A stretch of 64,000 nt of DNA from Sphingomonadales bacterium (GCA_006226685.1 SBGG01000060.1:54824-118823); one strand, 5' to 3'. Shown: positions 24,891-34,169, numbered from the stretch's first letter. Notes: generated by a model from the letters alone, not told the origin. Program-made: numbers and translations.

Positions 24891-27809
24891 ATGATCGAAA
24901 GAGGATCGAACATGCGGGCTTCACGCCTCGTCGTGAAGTTGCTCGCCACATCGGCTCTGCTTCCAACATTCGCCATGGGCATGGCGCCTGCTTATGCTCA
25001 GGAAGCCGCCACCGAAGCGCCAAGGGAAATCGTCGTCACCGGATCACGTCTGGTTCGTACCGATCTTGATGCCCCCAGCCCGACGACCGTTGTCAGTCAG
25101 GAAGACATCAGCCTTTCGGGTAACGTCACCCTTGAAAAGACGATCAACGAATTCCCGCAACTGGCGTCCGGTAATACCTCCACCGTGAACAATGGCGGCG
25201 GATCAGGCGTCCTTACCGCCAACCTTCGCGGCCTTGGTTCGACCCGTACCCTGACCCTGGTGAACGGCCGGCGCTTCATCCCGGCGGATTCTTCCGGCAA
25301 TACCGATCTTGCCAGCATTCCCGACCTGCTCATCAAGCGCGTCGACATCATTACCGGCGGCGCCTCCGCCGTTTACGGTTCCGACGCCATTGCCGGTGCC
25401 GTCAATTTCGTACTCGACGACAGCTTCGAGGGCATCAAAGCCAGCGCCCAATATGGCATTACCGGCCGTGGCGACGCAGCATCCAAAAAACTCGACCTTG
25501 CCATCGGCACCAACACCGGTGACGGACGCGGCAATGTCGCGTTCACCGTTTCCTGGACGAAGCAGGACCCCGCCTACCAGTCCGACCGTTCTTTCAGCGC
25601 CACCCCCCTCGGCGAAGTAAACGGAGAGCTGACCTATAGCGGATCGGGTAGCATTCCCGGCACACGCGTTCCGCTGAGCGCAGGTCAGCGCGAATCTCTT
25701 GTCGGTGTCGACCTGACGCCGTCCGGTGCATGTACGACCATCACCGGCATCCGTTTCGGCGAAGGCGGCGCGATTCTGCCCTATTGCCAGCCTCAGGACA
25801 CCTATAACTACGCGCCCTATAACCTGCTCCAGCGTCCGCTGGACCGGATCAACATGTCGGCCAATGCACATTACGATATTACCGATTCGATCACAGCCTA
25901 TGCCGAAGGCTATTTCGTCAATACCCGCAACAACATGATCATCGCACCGGACTCATTCACTCCGGTGACCCCGGGCGCAGCCTCCTCAACATTGCTCGTT
26001 CCCAATTACGCGAGCAATCCTGTTCTGACCGATGCCCAGCGCCAGTTCTTCATTGATAACGCAGCGATATTCGACACCAATAATGACGGCACTGCCGAAA
26101 TTGTCGGCGCCGGGCGCCGGGCCAGCGAACTGGGCACCCGCAACTATCGTTATGAGCGCCTTTCCTATCAGTTGACAGCAGGTCTGCGCGGTCAGTTCAA
26201 CCTGATGGGTCGGGACTGGAACTGGGATGCCTTCTACCAATATATGCGGAACCGCACGGATACGCGGAACGAAAACCTGATTTCGCAAACCCGTCTGTCC
26301 ATGGGCCTCGATGCCGTTATCGATTCCTCCGGCAATGTGGTCTGCCGTAACCAGACCCTCGGTTGCGTTCCCCTCTCGATCTTCGGCTATGATTCGATCT
26401 CACCCGAAGCCGCCTCCTTCATCACCCCGGTACGAGAGAGCCATGACGTCTTCGTCCGTAAGGTTGCGGGCGCCACACTTTCGGGTACGCTGTTCGATCT
26501 GCCCGCCGGGCCGGTCGCGGCCGCTTTCGGCGTAGAATATCGCAAGGATGATTATAACTTCTATCCAAGCGCCCTAGATCTGGCCGGCGAATATGGCGCT
26601 TCCTCGCAGAAAGCACTGTCCGGCTCCTATGATGTAAAGGAAGTATTCGGCGAAATCCGAATCCCGATCCTGAGCGACATGCCCTTTGCCGACACGCTGG
26701 CCTTTGAAGGCGCCGCACGTTTCTCCGACTATTCGTCGATCGGCAGCGTCTTCACCTGGAAAGCCGGAGGCGAATATGCACCGGTTGACTGGTTCCGCAT
26801 TCGTGGCGCCTATAACAGCGCGATCCGCGCGCCGAACATCAATGAACTCTATTCCGCGGTCACACGCGGTTACACCAGCGGAACCGACCCCTGCGACGCG
26901 AGCACCTCTCCGTCCAATGCCGTCAAGCAATTGTGCGTGGCGCAAGGTGTGCCCGCCAGCGAAATCGATGGTTTCACGCAGGCCACGCTCGGCCTGACGC
27001 AGGAAAGCGGGGGGAACCCGAATCTTCGCGAGGAAAAGTCGAAGACCTATACCATCGGTGCGGTCATTTCGCCGCCCTTTGCCCCGCGCCTTCACCTCAC
27101 CGTCGACTATTTTAACGTCTCGGTCAAAGACGCGATCATGACGGTGAACACTCAGCAGACACTGAACGACTGCTTCACCACCTTGGATATCAACAGCACT
27201 ACCTGTCAGGCGATCGTCCGCCTGGGTAATGGCCAGGTCGATTATGTCCGCGTCAGCAGCAGCAACATCGGTTCGCTGAAGGTCGACGGGATCGATGCCC
27301 AGCTCGATTACAGCCTCGGCCTGCCGTCGGCGCTTGAGATTGGCGGAGACAGCGCCACCCTCAAGCTTCAGGCCTTCGCAAGCTGGCTGTTCAAAAAATC
27401 GACCAAGGTGCTGGCGACCTCCGCAACTCAGGATTGCGCCGGCTATTATGGTGCGGGGTGCTCCACCGGATCGGGCGGCTTCATCACCCCCGACTTCAAG
27501 CTGAACCTGTCGGCCAGCTATGCCAGCGGCCCGGTGAACTGGCGCATTCAGGGCCGTATGATCGGCGATCTCGACCTGTACCCGACCGCGACCAATGTTG
27601 TGAAACATGTCGATCCGGTCTGGTATTTCGATACTAATGTGTCATTCAACATCAACGACACCATGACCTTCTTCGGCGGCGTCAACAATCTGTTCGACAA
27701 GCACCCCCCGATTTTCGGCACCACGCTCGTGGGCGATGCCAACACCGACGTGTCGCTCTATGACACGCTCGGCCGCCGCTACTTCATGGGTGTATCCGTG
27801 AAGTTCTGA
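24891..27809 (+). CDS. TonB-dependent outer-membrane receptor
   Basis: A 972-residue TonB-dependent transporter. The signal peptide ends MAPAYAQ; the TonB-box-like REIVVTGSR follows, then the plug domain (TLVNGRRFIP, ASAVYGSDAIAGAVNFVLDD). The remainder is a 22-strand barrel ending GVSVKF, with the C-terminal Phe typical of Omp85-inserted proteins. Loop cysteines occur in pairs (ACTTITGIRF, CDASTSPSN, CFTTLDINSTTC). This Pro/Ser/Thr-peptide-type branch is abundant in sphingomonads and usually imports oligopeptides or glycans. Position in the regulon suggests uptake of Hyp/Pro-rich peptides (inference). ATG 24891 has GGGG 6-10 bases upstream; ATG 24912 is an alternative. Confidence 0.93.
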   Translation: MIERGSNMRASRLVVKLLATSALLPTFAMGMAPAYAQEAATEAPREIVVTGSRLVRTDLDAPSPTTVVSQEDISLSGNVTLEKTINEFPQLASGNTSTVNNGGGSGVLTANLRGLGSTRTLTLVNGRRFIPADSSGNTDLASIPDLLIKRVDIITGGASAVYGSDAIAGAVNFVLDDSFEGIKASAQYGITGRGDAASKKLDLAIGTNTGDGRGNVAFTVSWTKQDPAYQSDRSFSATPLGEVNGELTYSGSGSIPGTRVPLSAGQRESLVGVDLTPSGACTTITGIRFGEGGAILPYCQPQDTYNYAPYNLLQRPLDRINMSANAHYDITDSITAYAEGYFVNTRNNMIIAPDSFTPVTPGAASSTLLVPNYASNPVLTDAQRQFFIDNAAIFDTNNDGTAEIVGAGRRASELGTRNYRYERLSYQLTAGLRGQFNLMGRDWNWDAFYQYMRNRTDTRNENLISQTRLSMGLDAVIDSSGNVVCRNQTLGCVPLSIFGYDSISPEAASFITPVRESHDVFVRKVAGATLSGTLFDLPAGPVAAAFGVEYRKDDYNFYPSALDLAGEYGASSQKALSGSYDVKEVFGEIRIPILSDMPFADTLAFEGAARFSDYSSIGSVFTWKAGGEYAPVDWFRIRGAYNSAIRAPNINELYSAVTRGYTSGTDPCDASTSPSNAVKQLCVAQGVPASEIDGFTQATLGLTQESGGNPNLREEKSKTYTIGAVISPPFAPRLHLTVDYFNVSVKDAIMTVNTQQTLNDCFTTLDINSTTCQAIVRLGNGQVDYVRVSSSNIGSLKVDGIDAQLDYSLGLPSALEIGGDSATLKLQAFASWLFKKSTKVLATSATQDCAGYYGAGCSTGSGGFITPDFKLNLSASYASGPVNWRIQGRMIGDLDLYPTATNVVKHVDPVWYFDTNVSFNINDTMTFFGGVNNLFDKHPPIFGTTLVGDANTDVSLYDTLGRRYFMGVSVKF

Positions 27810-27865
27810 CATTGATGGCGGGGCGTTTATCGTCTCGCCCTCGATAATCCGACACCCCATGTGAT

Positions 27866-27904
27866 GGCGCGTTCCTGCTTCTGGTCGGAACGCGCCTTTT
27901 TTTT
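27866..27904 (+). terminator. Intrinsic terminator of the receptor gene
   Basis: GGCGCGTTCC (27866-27875) and GGAACGCGCC (27887-27896) form a perfect 10-base stem followed by eight T. This is a textbook terminator and marks the right edge of the catabolic island. Confidence 0.95.
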
Positions 27905-28019
27905 CGGGATGATCGATTATCCGGCCTTCCATTTTCCGTCGGGGCTTGTGCCGAACGCTGCACGCGCATAAGCCGCGAGGCATCTCGAAAAGAACAGGAT
28001 AATCGAAAGGCTCCCCTCC

Positions 28020-28736
28020 ATGCGCCCATCCGGCCGTACCCCCGATCAGATGCGTTCCATCGCGATGGAACCCGGCTTCACCTGCCATGCCGAAGGAAGC
28101 TGCCTCGTCAGTTTCGGCGACACGCGCGTGCTGTGCACCGCCAGCGTCGAAGAGCGGGTGCCGCCCTTTCTGCGCGGCAAGGGCGAAGGTTGGGTAACGG
28201 CCGAATATGGGATGCTGCCCCGCGCCACCCATACACGCGGCAGCCGTGAAGCCGCCAAGGGCAAGCAGTCCGGGCGCACGCAGGAAATTCAGCGCCTGAT
28301 CGGGCGCTCGTTGCGCGCGGTCGTCGATCTGAAGGCGCTGGGCGAGCGCCAGATCACCATCGACTGCGACGTGATTCAGGCCGATGGCGGCACCCGCACC
28401 GCTTCCATTTCCGGCGCGTGGGTCGCGCTGCGCATCGCGATCGACAAGCTGATGAAGGACGGCCTGCTCGCCGCCGACCCGATCACCGCTCAGGTTGCGG
28501 CGATCAGTTGCGGCATCCGCGGCGGCACCCCGATCCTCGACCTCGATTATGTCGAGGACAGCTCTGCCGAGGCCGACGCCAATTTCGTGCTGACCGGTGA
28601 CGGCAAGCTCGCCGAGGTGCAGGCAACGGCCGAAGGCGCGACCTTCGACGAGGAAGAGCTGCTGCGCCTGCTGCGTCTCGCCCGCATCGGCTGCGGAGAG
28701 ATTTTTGCAGCCCAGCGCAAGGCGAGCGGACGCTGA
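28020..28736 (+). CDS. rph: Ribonuclease PH
   Basis: A 238-residue phosphorolytic 3'-exonuclease that trims tRNA 3' ends. The whole chain matches the family: [12 protein letters not shown] at the start, [55 protein letters not shown] and [17 protein letters not shown]. It starts a short operon with rdgB 40 bases downstream. In many alphaproteobacteria it is the divergent neighbour of hrcA; here about 22 kb separates them. Confidence 0.98.
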   Translation: MRPSGRTPDQMRSIAMEPGFTCHAEGSCLVSFGDTRVLCTASVEERVPPFLRGKGEGWVTAEYGMLPRATHTRGSREAAKGKQSGRTQEIQRLIGRSLRAVVDLKALGERQITIDCDVIQADGGTRTASISGAWVALRIAIDKLMKDGLLAADPITAQVAAISCGIRGGTPILDLDYVEDSSAEADANFVLTGDGKLAEVQATAEGATFDEEELLRLLRLARIGCGEIFAAQRKASGR

Positions 28737-28776
28737 CAGCAGACGACAGGCATTATAAGGCGATGAAGGACAGGCC

Positions 28777-29406
28777 ATGACCGATAATTGGGGCGGAGAA
28801 CAAGCGATGCGCAAACTGGAACCGGGCAAGCTGGTAATCGCCAGCCATAATGCCGGAAAGGTGCGGGAAATCGCGGAACTGCTCGGCCCCTACGGGATAG
28901 AGCCGGTATCGGCCGGGACTTTGGGATTGCCCGAACCGGAAGAAACCGGAACGACCTTCATCGCCAATGCCGAACTCAAGGCGCTGGCTGCCGCGGACCT
29001 GTCCGGCCTGCCTGCGCTTGCCGATGACAGCGGCCTTGTGGTTGAGGCGCTGAATGGAGATCCGGGCATTTATTCGGCGCGCTGGGCCGGCCCGGACAAG
29101 GATTTCAACCTTGCGATGAAGCTGGTCTGGGATGCGCTGACCGCCAAAGGGCCGGATGCGGGCCATGACGCGCATTTCATCTGCGCCCTCGCCCTCGCCT
29201 GGCCCGACGGCCATGTCGAGGCATTTGAAGGACGGGTGGACGGCACCATCGTCTGGCCGCCGCGTGGCGGCAACGGATTCGGCTATGATCCGGTCTTCCA
29301 GCCGCTCGGCCATGACATCAGCTTCGGAGAAATGGAACCGGCGGCCAAACACAAGATGAGCCACCGCGCGGACGCCTTCGCCAAGCTGGTTCAGGCTGCG
29401 CTATGA
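28777..29406 (+). CDS. rdgB: Non-canonical purine NTP pyrophosphatase RdgB/HAM1
   Basis: A 209-residue house-cleaning enzyme that hydrolyses ITP, dITP and XTP to monophosphates. Signature segments are [15 protein letters not shown] (nucleotide-binding start), [43 protein letters not shown] and FGYDPVFQP. The first ten residues ([10 protein letters not shown]) extend beyond the usual start, so translation may begin at Met11, 28807. It follows rph by 40 bases in the same direction, a conserved pair. Confidence 0.97.
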   Translation: MTDNWGGEQAMRKLEPGKLVIASHNAGKVREIAELLGPYGIEPVSAGTLGLPEPEETGTTFIANAELKALAAADLSGLPALADDSGLVVEALNGDPGIYSARWAGPDKDFNLAMKLVWDALTAKGPDAGHDAHFICALALAWPDGHVEAFEGRVDGTIVWPPRGGNGFGYDPVFQPLGHDISFGEMEPAAKHKMSHRADAFAKLVQAAL

Positions 29407-29416
29407 TCTGGCCATT

Positions 29417-29440
29417 CCGGCAATAGTGCACTATTGCCGG
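29417..29440. repeat. Perfect 24-base palindrome after rdgB
   Basis: CCGGCAATAGTGCACTATTGCCGG is fully self-complementary and begins 10 bases after the rdgB stop. As RNA it would fold into a 10-base stem with a 4-base loop. No T run follows, so it may be a 3'-end stabiliser or processing site rather than a classic terminator. A protein-binding dyad is also possible. Confidence 0.6.
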
Positions 29441-29492
29441 GACAAATCATATTCTTAACGAGGCTTGCCTCCTATCACGTCGGAACCCGGCC

Positions 29493-29675
29493 ATGCCCCT
29501 GATTGTCAACCTTCTGCTGCTCATTCCCTCGCTGATCGCGGGCTGGTTCGTTTCGAAGGAAGATCCGCGCTACTGGGTTATCGCGCTGGTGATCGCTTTG
29601 GTCTTCCTCGCGCTGAGCATCGTCGCGGCAATGTATATACCCAGCATGCGCATATGGCCTCGCAACCGGAAATAA
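29493..29675 (+). CDS. Small two-helix membrane protein
   Basis: A 60-residue protein consisting almost entirely of two hydrophobic helices: LIVNLLLLIPSLIAGWFV (about 3-20) and WVIALVIALVFLALSIVAAM (about 28-47), joined by a charged turn SKEDPRY and ending in a basic tail RIWPRNRK, which predicts both ends cytosolic. It is 86 bases after rdgB and converges with the CAP-domain gene. No family recognised. The clear helix pattern and positive-inside tail argue for a real gene; the ribosome site is weak. Confidence 0.6.
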   Translation: MPLIVNLLLLIPSLIAGWFVSKEDPRYWVIALVIALVFLALSIVAAMYIPSMRIWPRNRK

Positions 29676-29679
29676 GGTC

Positions 29680-30348
29680 TCAGGGCCAGTTATAGGAAAT
29701 GCTGTAAGACCGGGCGCGCGTCTTTCCGCCCATGGCTATGGCCGGGGCGTTGCGATCCGCATCATCGGCGCGCTTGCCCCAGACATTACCGGCCGGATCA
29801 TAACGGCAAACGAGGAAATCATAATCCCGGCTGGATGCTACCGCACATCCGACAGCGGTCGTCGTGCGCCAGATGATCTGGCTGTAATGGCCGGTGTCGG
29901 ACCAGTTCCCGGTCCGGCTGATATTCGGAACGGCCCCGGCGACATAATCCGTCCGCTCCTCCAGAAAGCCATTCATCATCTGGTGATAGCTGTATGCGCC
30001 GCGCGTCCCCATCCAGAGATTTTCGCCCTGCGGTCGCGCCCGCCCGGCCATGCTGGCATGTTTAAGCTGCCCCATATGGGCCAGTTGCCGGGCATGGGTC
30101 AGCGCATCGTCCGCCAGCCTCTGATTCCAGACCAACGGCGGGACATGCCAGCGCTGCCGCTCTTCATTATGCGCGTCCATCACCGCTTCCCGAAGCAGGG
30201 TCATCGGCCCGGGGGCCGGCACCGCCCGCCCGGACACCTCACATCCGCCACAATCCGTCACAATACTGCTACCCTGAACCGGGGCGCAGGAAATCGACGC
30301 CAGAACGGCGATCGCGAATGACGATATTGTTATTCGTTTACAACGCAT
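29680..30348 (-). CDS. Exported CAP/SCP domain protein
   Basis: A 222-residue protein with a hydrophobic N-terminus (ITISSFAIAVLASIS, then Cys) and a CAP (SCP/PR-1) domain from about residue 50. Diagnostic CAP motifs are AHNEERQRWHVPPLVWNQRL, HARQLAHMGQLKHA, GENLWMG, GHYSQIIWRTTTAVGCA and FLVCRYDPAGNVWG. The His and Glu of GHYSQIIW and GENLW line the conserved cavity. Bacterial CAP proteins have mostly unknown functions; some bind lipids. It might be a lipoprotein, but the sequence before the Cys is a poor lipobox. ATG 30348 is chosen; the upstream in-frame start would overlap the hemW gene. It is divergent from hemW. Confidence 0.88.
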   Translation of the reverse strand: MRCKRITISSFAIAVLASISCAPVQGSSIVTDCGGCEVSGRAVPAPGPMTLLREAVMDAHNEERQRWHVPPLVWNQRLADDALTHARQLAHMGQLKHASMAGRARPQGENLWMGTRGAYSYHQMMNGFLEERTDYVAGAVPNISRTGNWSDTGHYSQIIWRTTTAVGCAVASSRDYDFLVCRYDPAGNVWGKRADDADRNAPAIAMGGKTRARSYSISYNWP

Positions 30349-30430
30349 ATGAAGCAACCCAATGGCAGCGTTAGCATCAAAAACCGAAAAACCTAATGAA
30401 ATGGTTAAGGAAATCCGTAAGCGAGACAAA

Positions 30431-31594
30431 ATGCCGGATATGAACACACCGCTCGCCCTCTATATCCACTGGCCTTTCTGCGTTTCAAAATGCCCCTATT
30501 GCGACTTTAACAGCCATGTTCGGGACGGGGTGGATATCGACCTGTGGCGCGAGGCGCTGCTGGCCGACATGGCTTATGAAGCCGATATTACGTCCGGCCG
30601 CACGCTAAGTTCCCTGTTCTTCGGCGGCGGCACGCCCTCGCTGATGCCACCCGCCCTGGTCGAGGGTCTGATCTCGGCCGCAGCGCGGCACTGGAGCTTT
30701 GCACCGGACATCGAAATCACGCTGGAGGCCAACCCGAACAGCGTCGAGGTCGAACGCTTTGCCGATCTGGCCAGCGCCGGGGTCAACCGCGTGTCCATCG
30801 GCGTACAATCCTTCGAGCCGGAGCCGCTGCGTTTTCTTGGCCGCGCACATGACCGGGACGAGGCCACCCGCGCCATCCATGTCGCTCAGGAACATTTCGG
30901 CAGAGTCAATTTTGACCTGATCTATGCGCTGCCCGGCCAGTCGGTGGAGGAATGGGACCGGCAACTGACCCATGGCCTGTCCTTCGGCACCGGCCACCTC
31001 TCGCTCTATCAGCTTACGATCGAGCCGGGCACACGTTTCGAAACATTGGTGCGGCAAGGGCAGTTCACGCCCGCCGAACCGGACCACGCCGCCGACCTTT
31101 ACGAGCGGACGCAACTGCGCATGGCGGCGGCAGGACTCCCCGCCTATGAAACGAGCAATCATGCCCGCCCCGGTGAGGAAAGCCGCCATAACCTCACCTA
31201 TTGGCGCTATGGCGATTATGTCGGCATCGGCCCCGGCGCACATGGACGACGCGGCGACGCCAGCGGCATTTCCTGCGCCACGCAACGCCACCGCAAGCCC
31301 GAAAACTGGCTGGACGCGGTGAACCGCAATGGCCATGGCCTGCAATCGGAAAGCCCCCTCGCCCCCGAAGAACGCGCGCGGGAGGCCCTGATGATGGGCC
31401 TGCGCCTTGCCGAGGGGGTTGATCTGAGGACGCTCGAAAAACGTATAAGCCGCCCTGCCGCCGCTATGGTCGATCTTGAGGCCATTGACCGGCTCGCCCT
31501 CCATGACCTTGTGACGCGCGACGCAGGCCAGCTGCGCATCACGGCGCAAGGCGCGCTGTTGCTGGATGCGATCCTTGGAGAGATCGTGCTATAA
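30431..31594 (+). CDS. hemW: Radical SAM heme chaperone HemW
   Basis: A 387-residue radical SAM protein related to coproporphyrinogen dehydrogenase HemN. The cluster motif is FCVSKCPYCDF (CxxxCxxC). SAM-binding LFFGGGTPSLM, EITLEANPNSVE, VNRVSIGVQSF, NFDLIYALPGQ and LSLYQLTIEPGT follow. It lacks the extended N-terminus and extra Cys that oxygen-independent HemN requires, so heme delivery is more likely than porphyrinogen oxidation. Start ATG 30431 is chosen; 30362 is in frame but intrudes into the divergent CAP promoter region. Confidence 0.93.
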   Translation: MPDMNTPLALYIHWPFCVSKCPYCDFNSHVRDGVDIDLWREALLADMAYEADITSGRTLSSLFFGGGTPSLMPPALVEGLISAAARHWSFAPDIEITLEANPNSVEVERFADLASAGVNRVSIGVQSFEPEPLRFLGRAHDRDEATRAIHVAQEHFGRVNFDLIYALPGQSVEEWDRQLTHGLSFGTGHLSLYQLTIEPGTRFETLVRQGQFTPAEPDHAADLYERTQLRMAAAGLPAYETSNHARPGEESRHNLTYWRYGDYVGIGPGAHGRRGDASGISCATQRHRKPENWLDAVNRNGHGLQSESPLAPEERAREALMMGLRLAEGVDLRTLEKRISRPAAAMVDLEAIDRLALHDLVTRDAGQLRITAQGALLLDAILGEIVL

Positions 31595-31650
31595 TTCGCT
31601 TCCCAGCAGTTTTGCGTTCGAACGCACGCCAGCAAAAAGATGCCGTCGCC

Positions 31651-32550
31651 ATGGATTTGTCGCATACCGAAAACATCGCCCGCTGGCACCGGCATCTCGC
31701 GCTGGAGCGGCGACGCTCTCCCCATACGGTGCGCGCCTATGTCGCGAGTGCGGAGCGCCTGCTTCGCTTCCTGACCGATCATCATGGCGCAGTGCCGGAC
31801 GAACGACTGCTCTCCGCCCTGCCCCCGGCCGATCTGCGCGCCTATCTCGCCCATCGCCGGACACAGGGTCTCGGCAATGCATCGACCGCGCGGGAATTGT
31901 CGGCGATTCGGGCTTTCCTCGCCTTTGCCGGCGGCGAAGAGGTAAGCATTCCCTCGCTTCAGGGACCGCGTGTCAAAAAAGGCATCCCCCGCCCCGTCTC
32001 ACCCGATGACGTGATCGCTCTGGCCGAGGATGTTTCGGAAAATGCGCGCGAACCATGGATCGCGGCGCGCGACTGGGCGGTGCTGCTGCTGCTCTACGGC
32101 GCGGGGCTGCGTATATCCGAGGCGCTCTCGATCACGCGACGCGACGTTCCGGCCGGAGAAACGATCCGGGTCACCGGCAAGCGCGGCAAGACCCGGATCG
32201 TGCCGCTACTGCCACAATTGCGAGAGGCGCTGATGGCCTATGCCGAAAGTTGCCCCTTTGCGCTGGCGCCGGCCGACCCGCTGTTCCGCGGCGCGCGTGG
32301 CGGCCCGCTCGACCCCGCGATCATCCGCAAGGCGGTGCGCGAGGCGCGACGACGGCTGATGCTGCCCGAACGCACCAGCCCCCATGCGCTACGCCACAGC
32401 TTCGCCACCCATTTACTGGGGCGCGGCGCGGACCTCCGCTCGCTGCAGGAACTGCTGGGGCATGCGAGCCTCAGCTCCACGCAAATCTATACGCAGGTTG
32501 ACGCCGCCCATCTGCTCGACGTGTACCGCAATGCGCATCCGCGCGCCTGA
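31651..32550 (+). CDS. xerC: Tyrosine recombinase XerC
   Basis: A 299-residue site-specific recombinase that resolves chromosome dimers with XerD at dif. The N-terminal SAM-like core-binding domain (RWHRHLALERRRSPHTVRAY) is followed by the catalytic domain: Arg in YGAGLRISEALSI, Lys in KRGKTRIVPL, HALRHSF with the second Arg, LLGHASLSSTQIY with His and the nucleophile Tyr. The family's usual length and the host-gene context mark it as the housekeeping enzyme and not a phage integrase. It is 56 bases after hemW and converges with dedA. Confidence 0.95.
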   Translation: MDLSHTENIARWHRHLALERRRSPHTVRAYVASAERLLRFLTDHHGAVPDERLLSALPPADLRAYLAHRRTQGLGNASTARELSAIRAFLAFAGGEEVSIPSLQGPRVKKGIPRPVSPDDVIALAEDVSENAREPWIAARDWAVLLLLYGAGLRISEALSITRRDVPAGETIRVTGKRGKTRIVPLLPQLREALMAYAESCPFALAPADPLFRGARGGPLDPAIIRKAVREARRRLMLPERTSPHALRHSFATHLLGRGADLRSLQELLGHASLSSTQIYTQVDAAHLLDVYRNAHPRA

Positions 32551-32553
32551 TCC

Positions 32554-33165
32554 TCAGGCGACCTCATCTCCATTGGGACGCCAGCGCAGGAGCCGCCAGA
32601 GATAGATCAGCACCACCGCGCCGATCGCCGCCGTCGAAAGCGGCCCGAGATAATCGTCGATCCTTCGAAAGTGAGCGCCAAGCACATAGCCCGAACCCGC
32701 CAATATGATATTCCAGATCAGCGCACCGCCCGTCGTCCACGTCAGAAACCGCACCTGCCCCATGCGAAAAAGGCCGGCGGGTAACGAAACCATCGTGCGA
32801 AAGGCAGGCATGAAGCGGAAGCCGAAAACGATCTTCTCACCATGGCGTTGGAACAGGCGGTTCAGCATTTCCACTTCCCGCCACTGGATCGTCAATATCC
32901 GCCCGAAGCGGCGAACCAGTGGTCGCAACCGCTCAACGCCCAGCTTCCAGCCGATCCAGTACCAGAAATAGTTGCCGATCGTGGTGCCGATCGTTCCCGC
33001 GATCAGCAGAGGCAGCATTTCCATCCGCCCCTGCCCGACGCGAATACCACCAATGCCCATGATAAGCTCGGACGGGATCGGCGGAAAGATATTCTCGAGC
33101 GCCATCAGCAGGACGATGCCCCAATAGCCGCCCGCATCGATGAGATTGACGACCCAATCGGTCAT
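32554..33165 (-). CDS. DedA family inner-membrane protein
   Basis: A 203-residue multi-spanning membrane protein of the DedA (SNARE-associated/VTT) family. The amphipathic re-entrant segment NIFPPIPSELIMGIGGI and FRFMPAFRTMVSLPAGLFRM match the conserved motifs, with an Arg pair important in characterised members. DedA proteins take part in undecaprenyl-phosphate or phospholipid recycling and maintenance of membrane potential. It lies 18 bases downstream of gshB, so it may be the last gene of the rsmI-yraN-gshB transcript. Confidence 0.93.
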   Translation of the reverse strand: MTDWVVNLIDAGGYWGIVLLMALENIFPPIPSELIMGIGGIRVGQGRMEMLPLLIAGTIGTTIGNYFWYWIGWKLGVERLRPLVRRFGRILTIQWREVEMLNRLFQRHGEKIVFGFRFMPAFRTMVSLPAGLFRMGQVRFLTWTTGGALIWNIILAGSGYVLGAHFRRIDDYLGPLSTAAIGAVVLIYLWRLLRWRPNGDEVA

Positions 33166-33183
33166 GCGAACCTCACACGGCGA

Positions 33184-34143
33184 TCAGCCGCGTGCCTCTC
33201 CGATGCGGCGTTCGATCGCGTCCCAGATCATCCCGCTCGTGTCGGTGCCGTTAAATGCATCGATCGAGACGATGCCGGTCGGCGAGGTCACGTTGATTTC
33301 GGTCAGCCATTCGCCGCCGATCACGTCGATGCCGACGAACAGCAGCCCGCGCCGCTTCAGCTCCGGCCCGAGGGCAGCGCAGATTTCGCGCTCCTTATCG
33401 GTCAGTCCGGTCTTCACCGCCGATCCGCCCACGGCCATGTTGGATCGGATTTCGCCCTTGCCGGGAACGCGGTTGATCGCACCTGCGACTTCGCCGTCGA
33501 CCAGTACGATGCGCTTGTCGCCTTCGGATACCGCCGGGATGAACGCCTGCACCATGAAGGGTTCGACCCATGAGGCGTTGAAGAGTTCCACCAGCGCGGA
33601 AAGATTGGCGCCGTCCGATCCGACCCGGAACACCGCATTGCCCGCATTGCCGTAAAGTGGCTTCACCACGATATCGCCATGCTCTGCAAGGAAGGAGCGC
33701 ACCTGATCCAGATCGCGCGTAATCATCGTCGGCGGCATGAAACGGGCATAATCGAGCACGAAGAGCTTTTCCGGCGCATTGCGCACCGAAGCGGGATTGT
33801 TGACGACCAGCGTCTCGCCTTCGACCCGCTCCAGCAAATGGGTCGCGGTGATATAGGCAAGGTCGAAGGGGGGGTCCTGCCGCATCAGCACGACATCGGT
33901 ATCGCGGCCGAGGTCCAGCATTTCCACATCACCGAAGCTGAAATGGTCGCCTTCGACCCGCTGCACCGTCACCGGCCGGGCCTTTGCCAGCAGGCGACCG
34001 CCGCGCATCGTCAGGTCCGGCGCCTCATAATGCCAGAGCCTGTGCCCTCGTTCCTGGGCGGAAAGCATCAACGCGAACGTGCTGTCGCCCCCGATCTTGA
34101 TCCCTTCCATCGGGTCCATCTGAACGGCGACTTTGAGCGACAT
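33184..34143 (-). CDS. gshB: Glutathione synthetase
   Basis: A 319-residue ATP-grasp ligase joining gamma-glutamylcysteine and glycine. The family start MSLKVAVQMDPMEGIKIGGD is followed by LMRQDPPFDLAYITATHLLE, VVNNPASVRNAPEKLF, DIVVKPLYGNAGNAVFRV (ATP loop), EGDKRIVLVDGEVAGAINRV and the metal-binding EINVTSPTGI. Cytosolic, second step of glutathione synthesis. Start ATG 34143 is the canonical one; a longer frame to 34173 is less likely. The adjoining yraN starts upstream in the same direction. Confidence 0.97.
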   Translation of the reverse strand: MSLKVAVQMDPMEGIKIGGDSTFALMLSAQERGHRLWHYEAPDLTMRGGRLLAKARPVTVQRVEGDHFSFGDVEMLDLGRDTDVVLMRQDPPFDLAYITATHLLERVEGETLVVNNPASVRNAPEKLFVLDYARFMPPTMITRDLDQVRSFLAEHGDIVVKPLYGNAGNAVFRVGSDGANLSALVELFNASWVEPFMVQAFIPAVSEGDKRIVLVDGEVAGAINRVPGKGEIRSNMAVGGSAVKTGLTDKEREICAALGPELKRRGLLFVGIDVIGGEWLTEINVTSPTGIVSIDAFNGTDTSGMIWDAIERRIGEARG

Positions 34144-34169
34144 AATAGCTTTCCCTGATGATGCCGGGG

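Noticed and set aside
31651..32550. XerC as a phage or island integrase
   Set aside because: Length, motifs and the housekeeping neighbours fit the chromosomal XerC; no phage genes or att repeats are seen.
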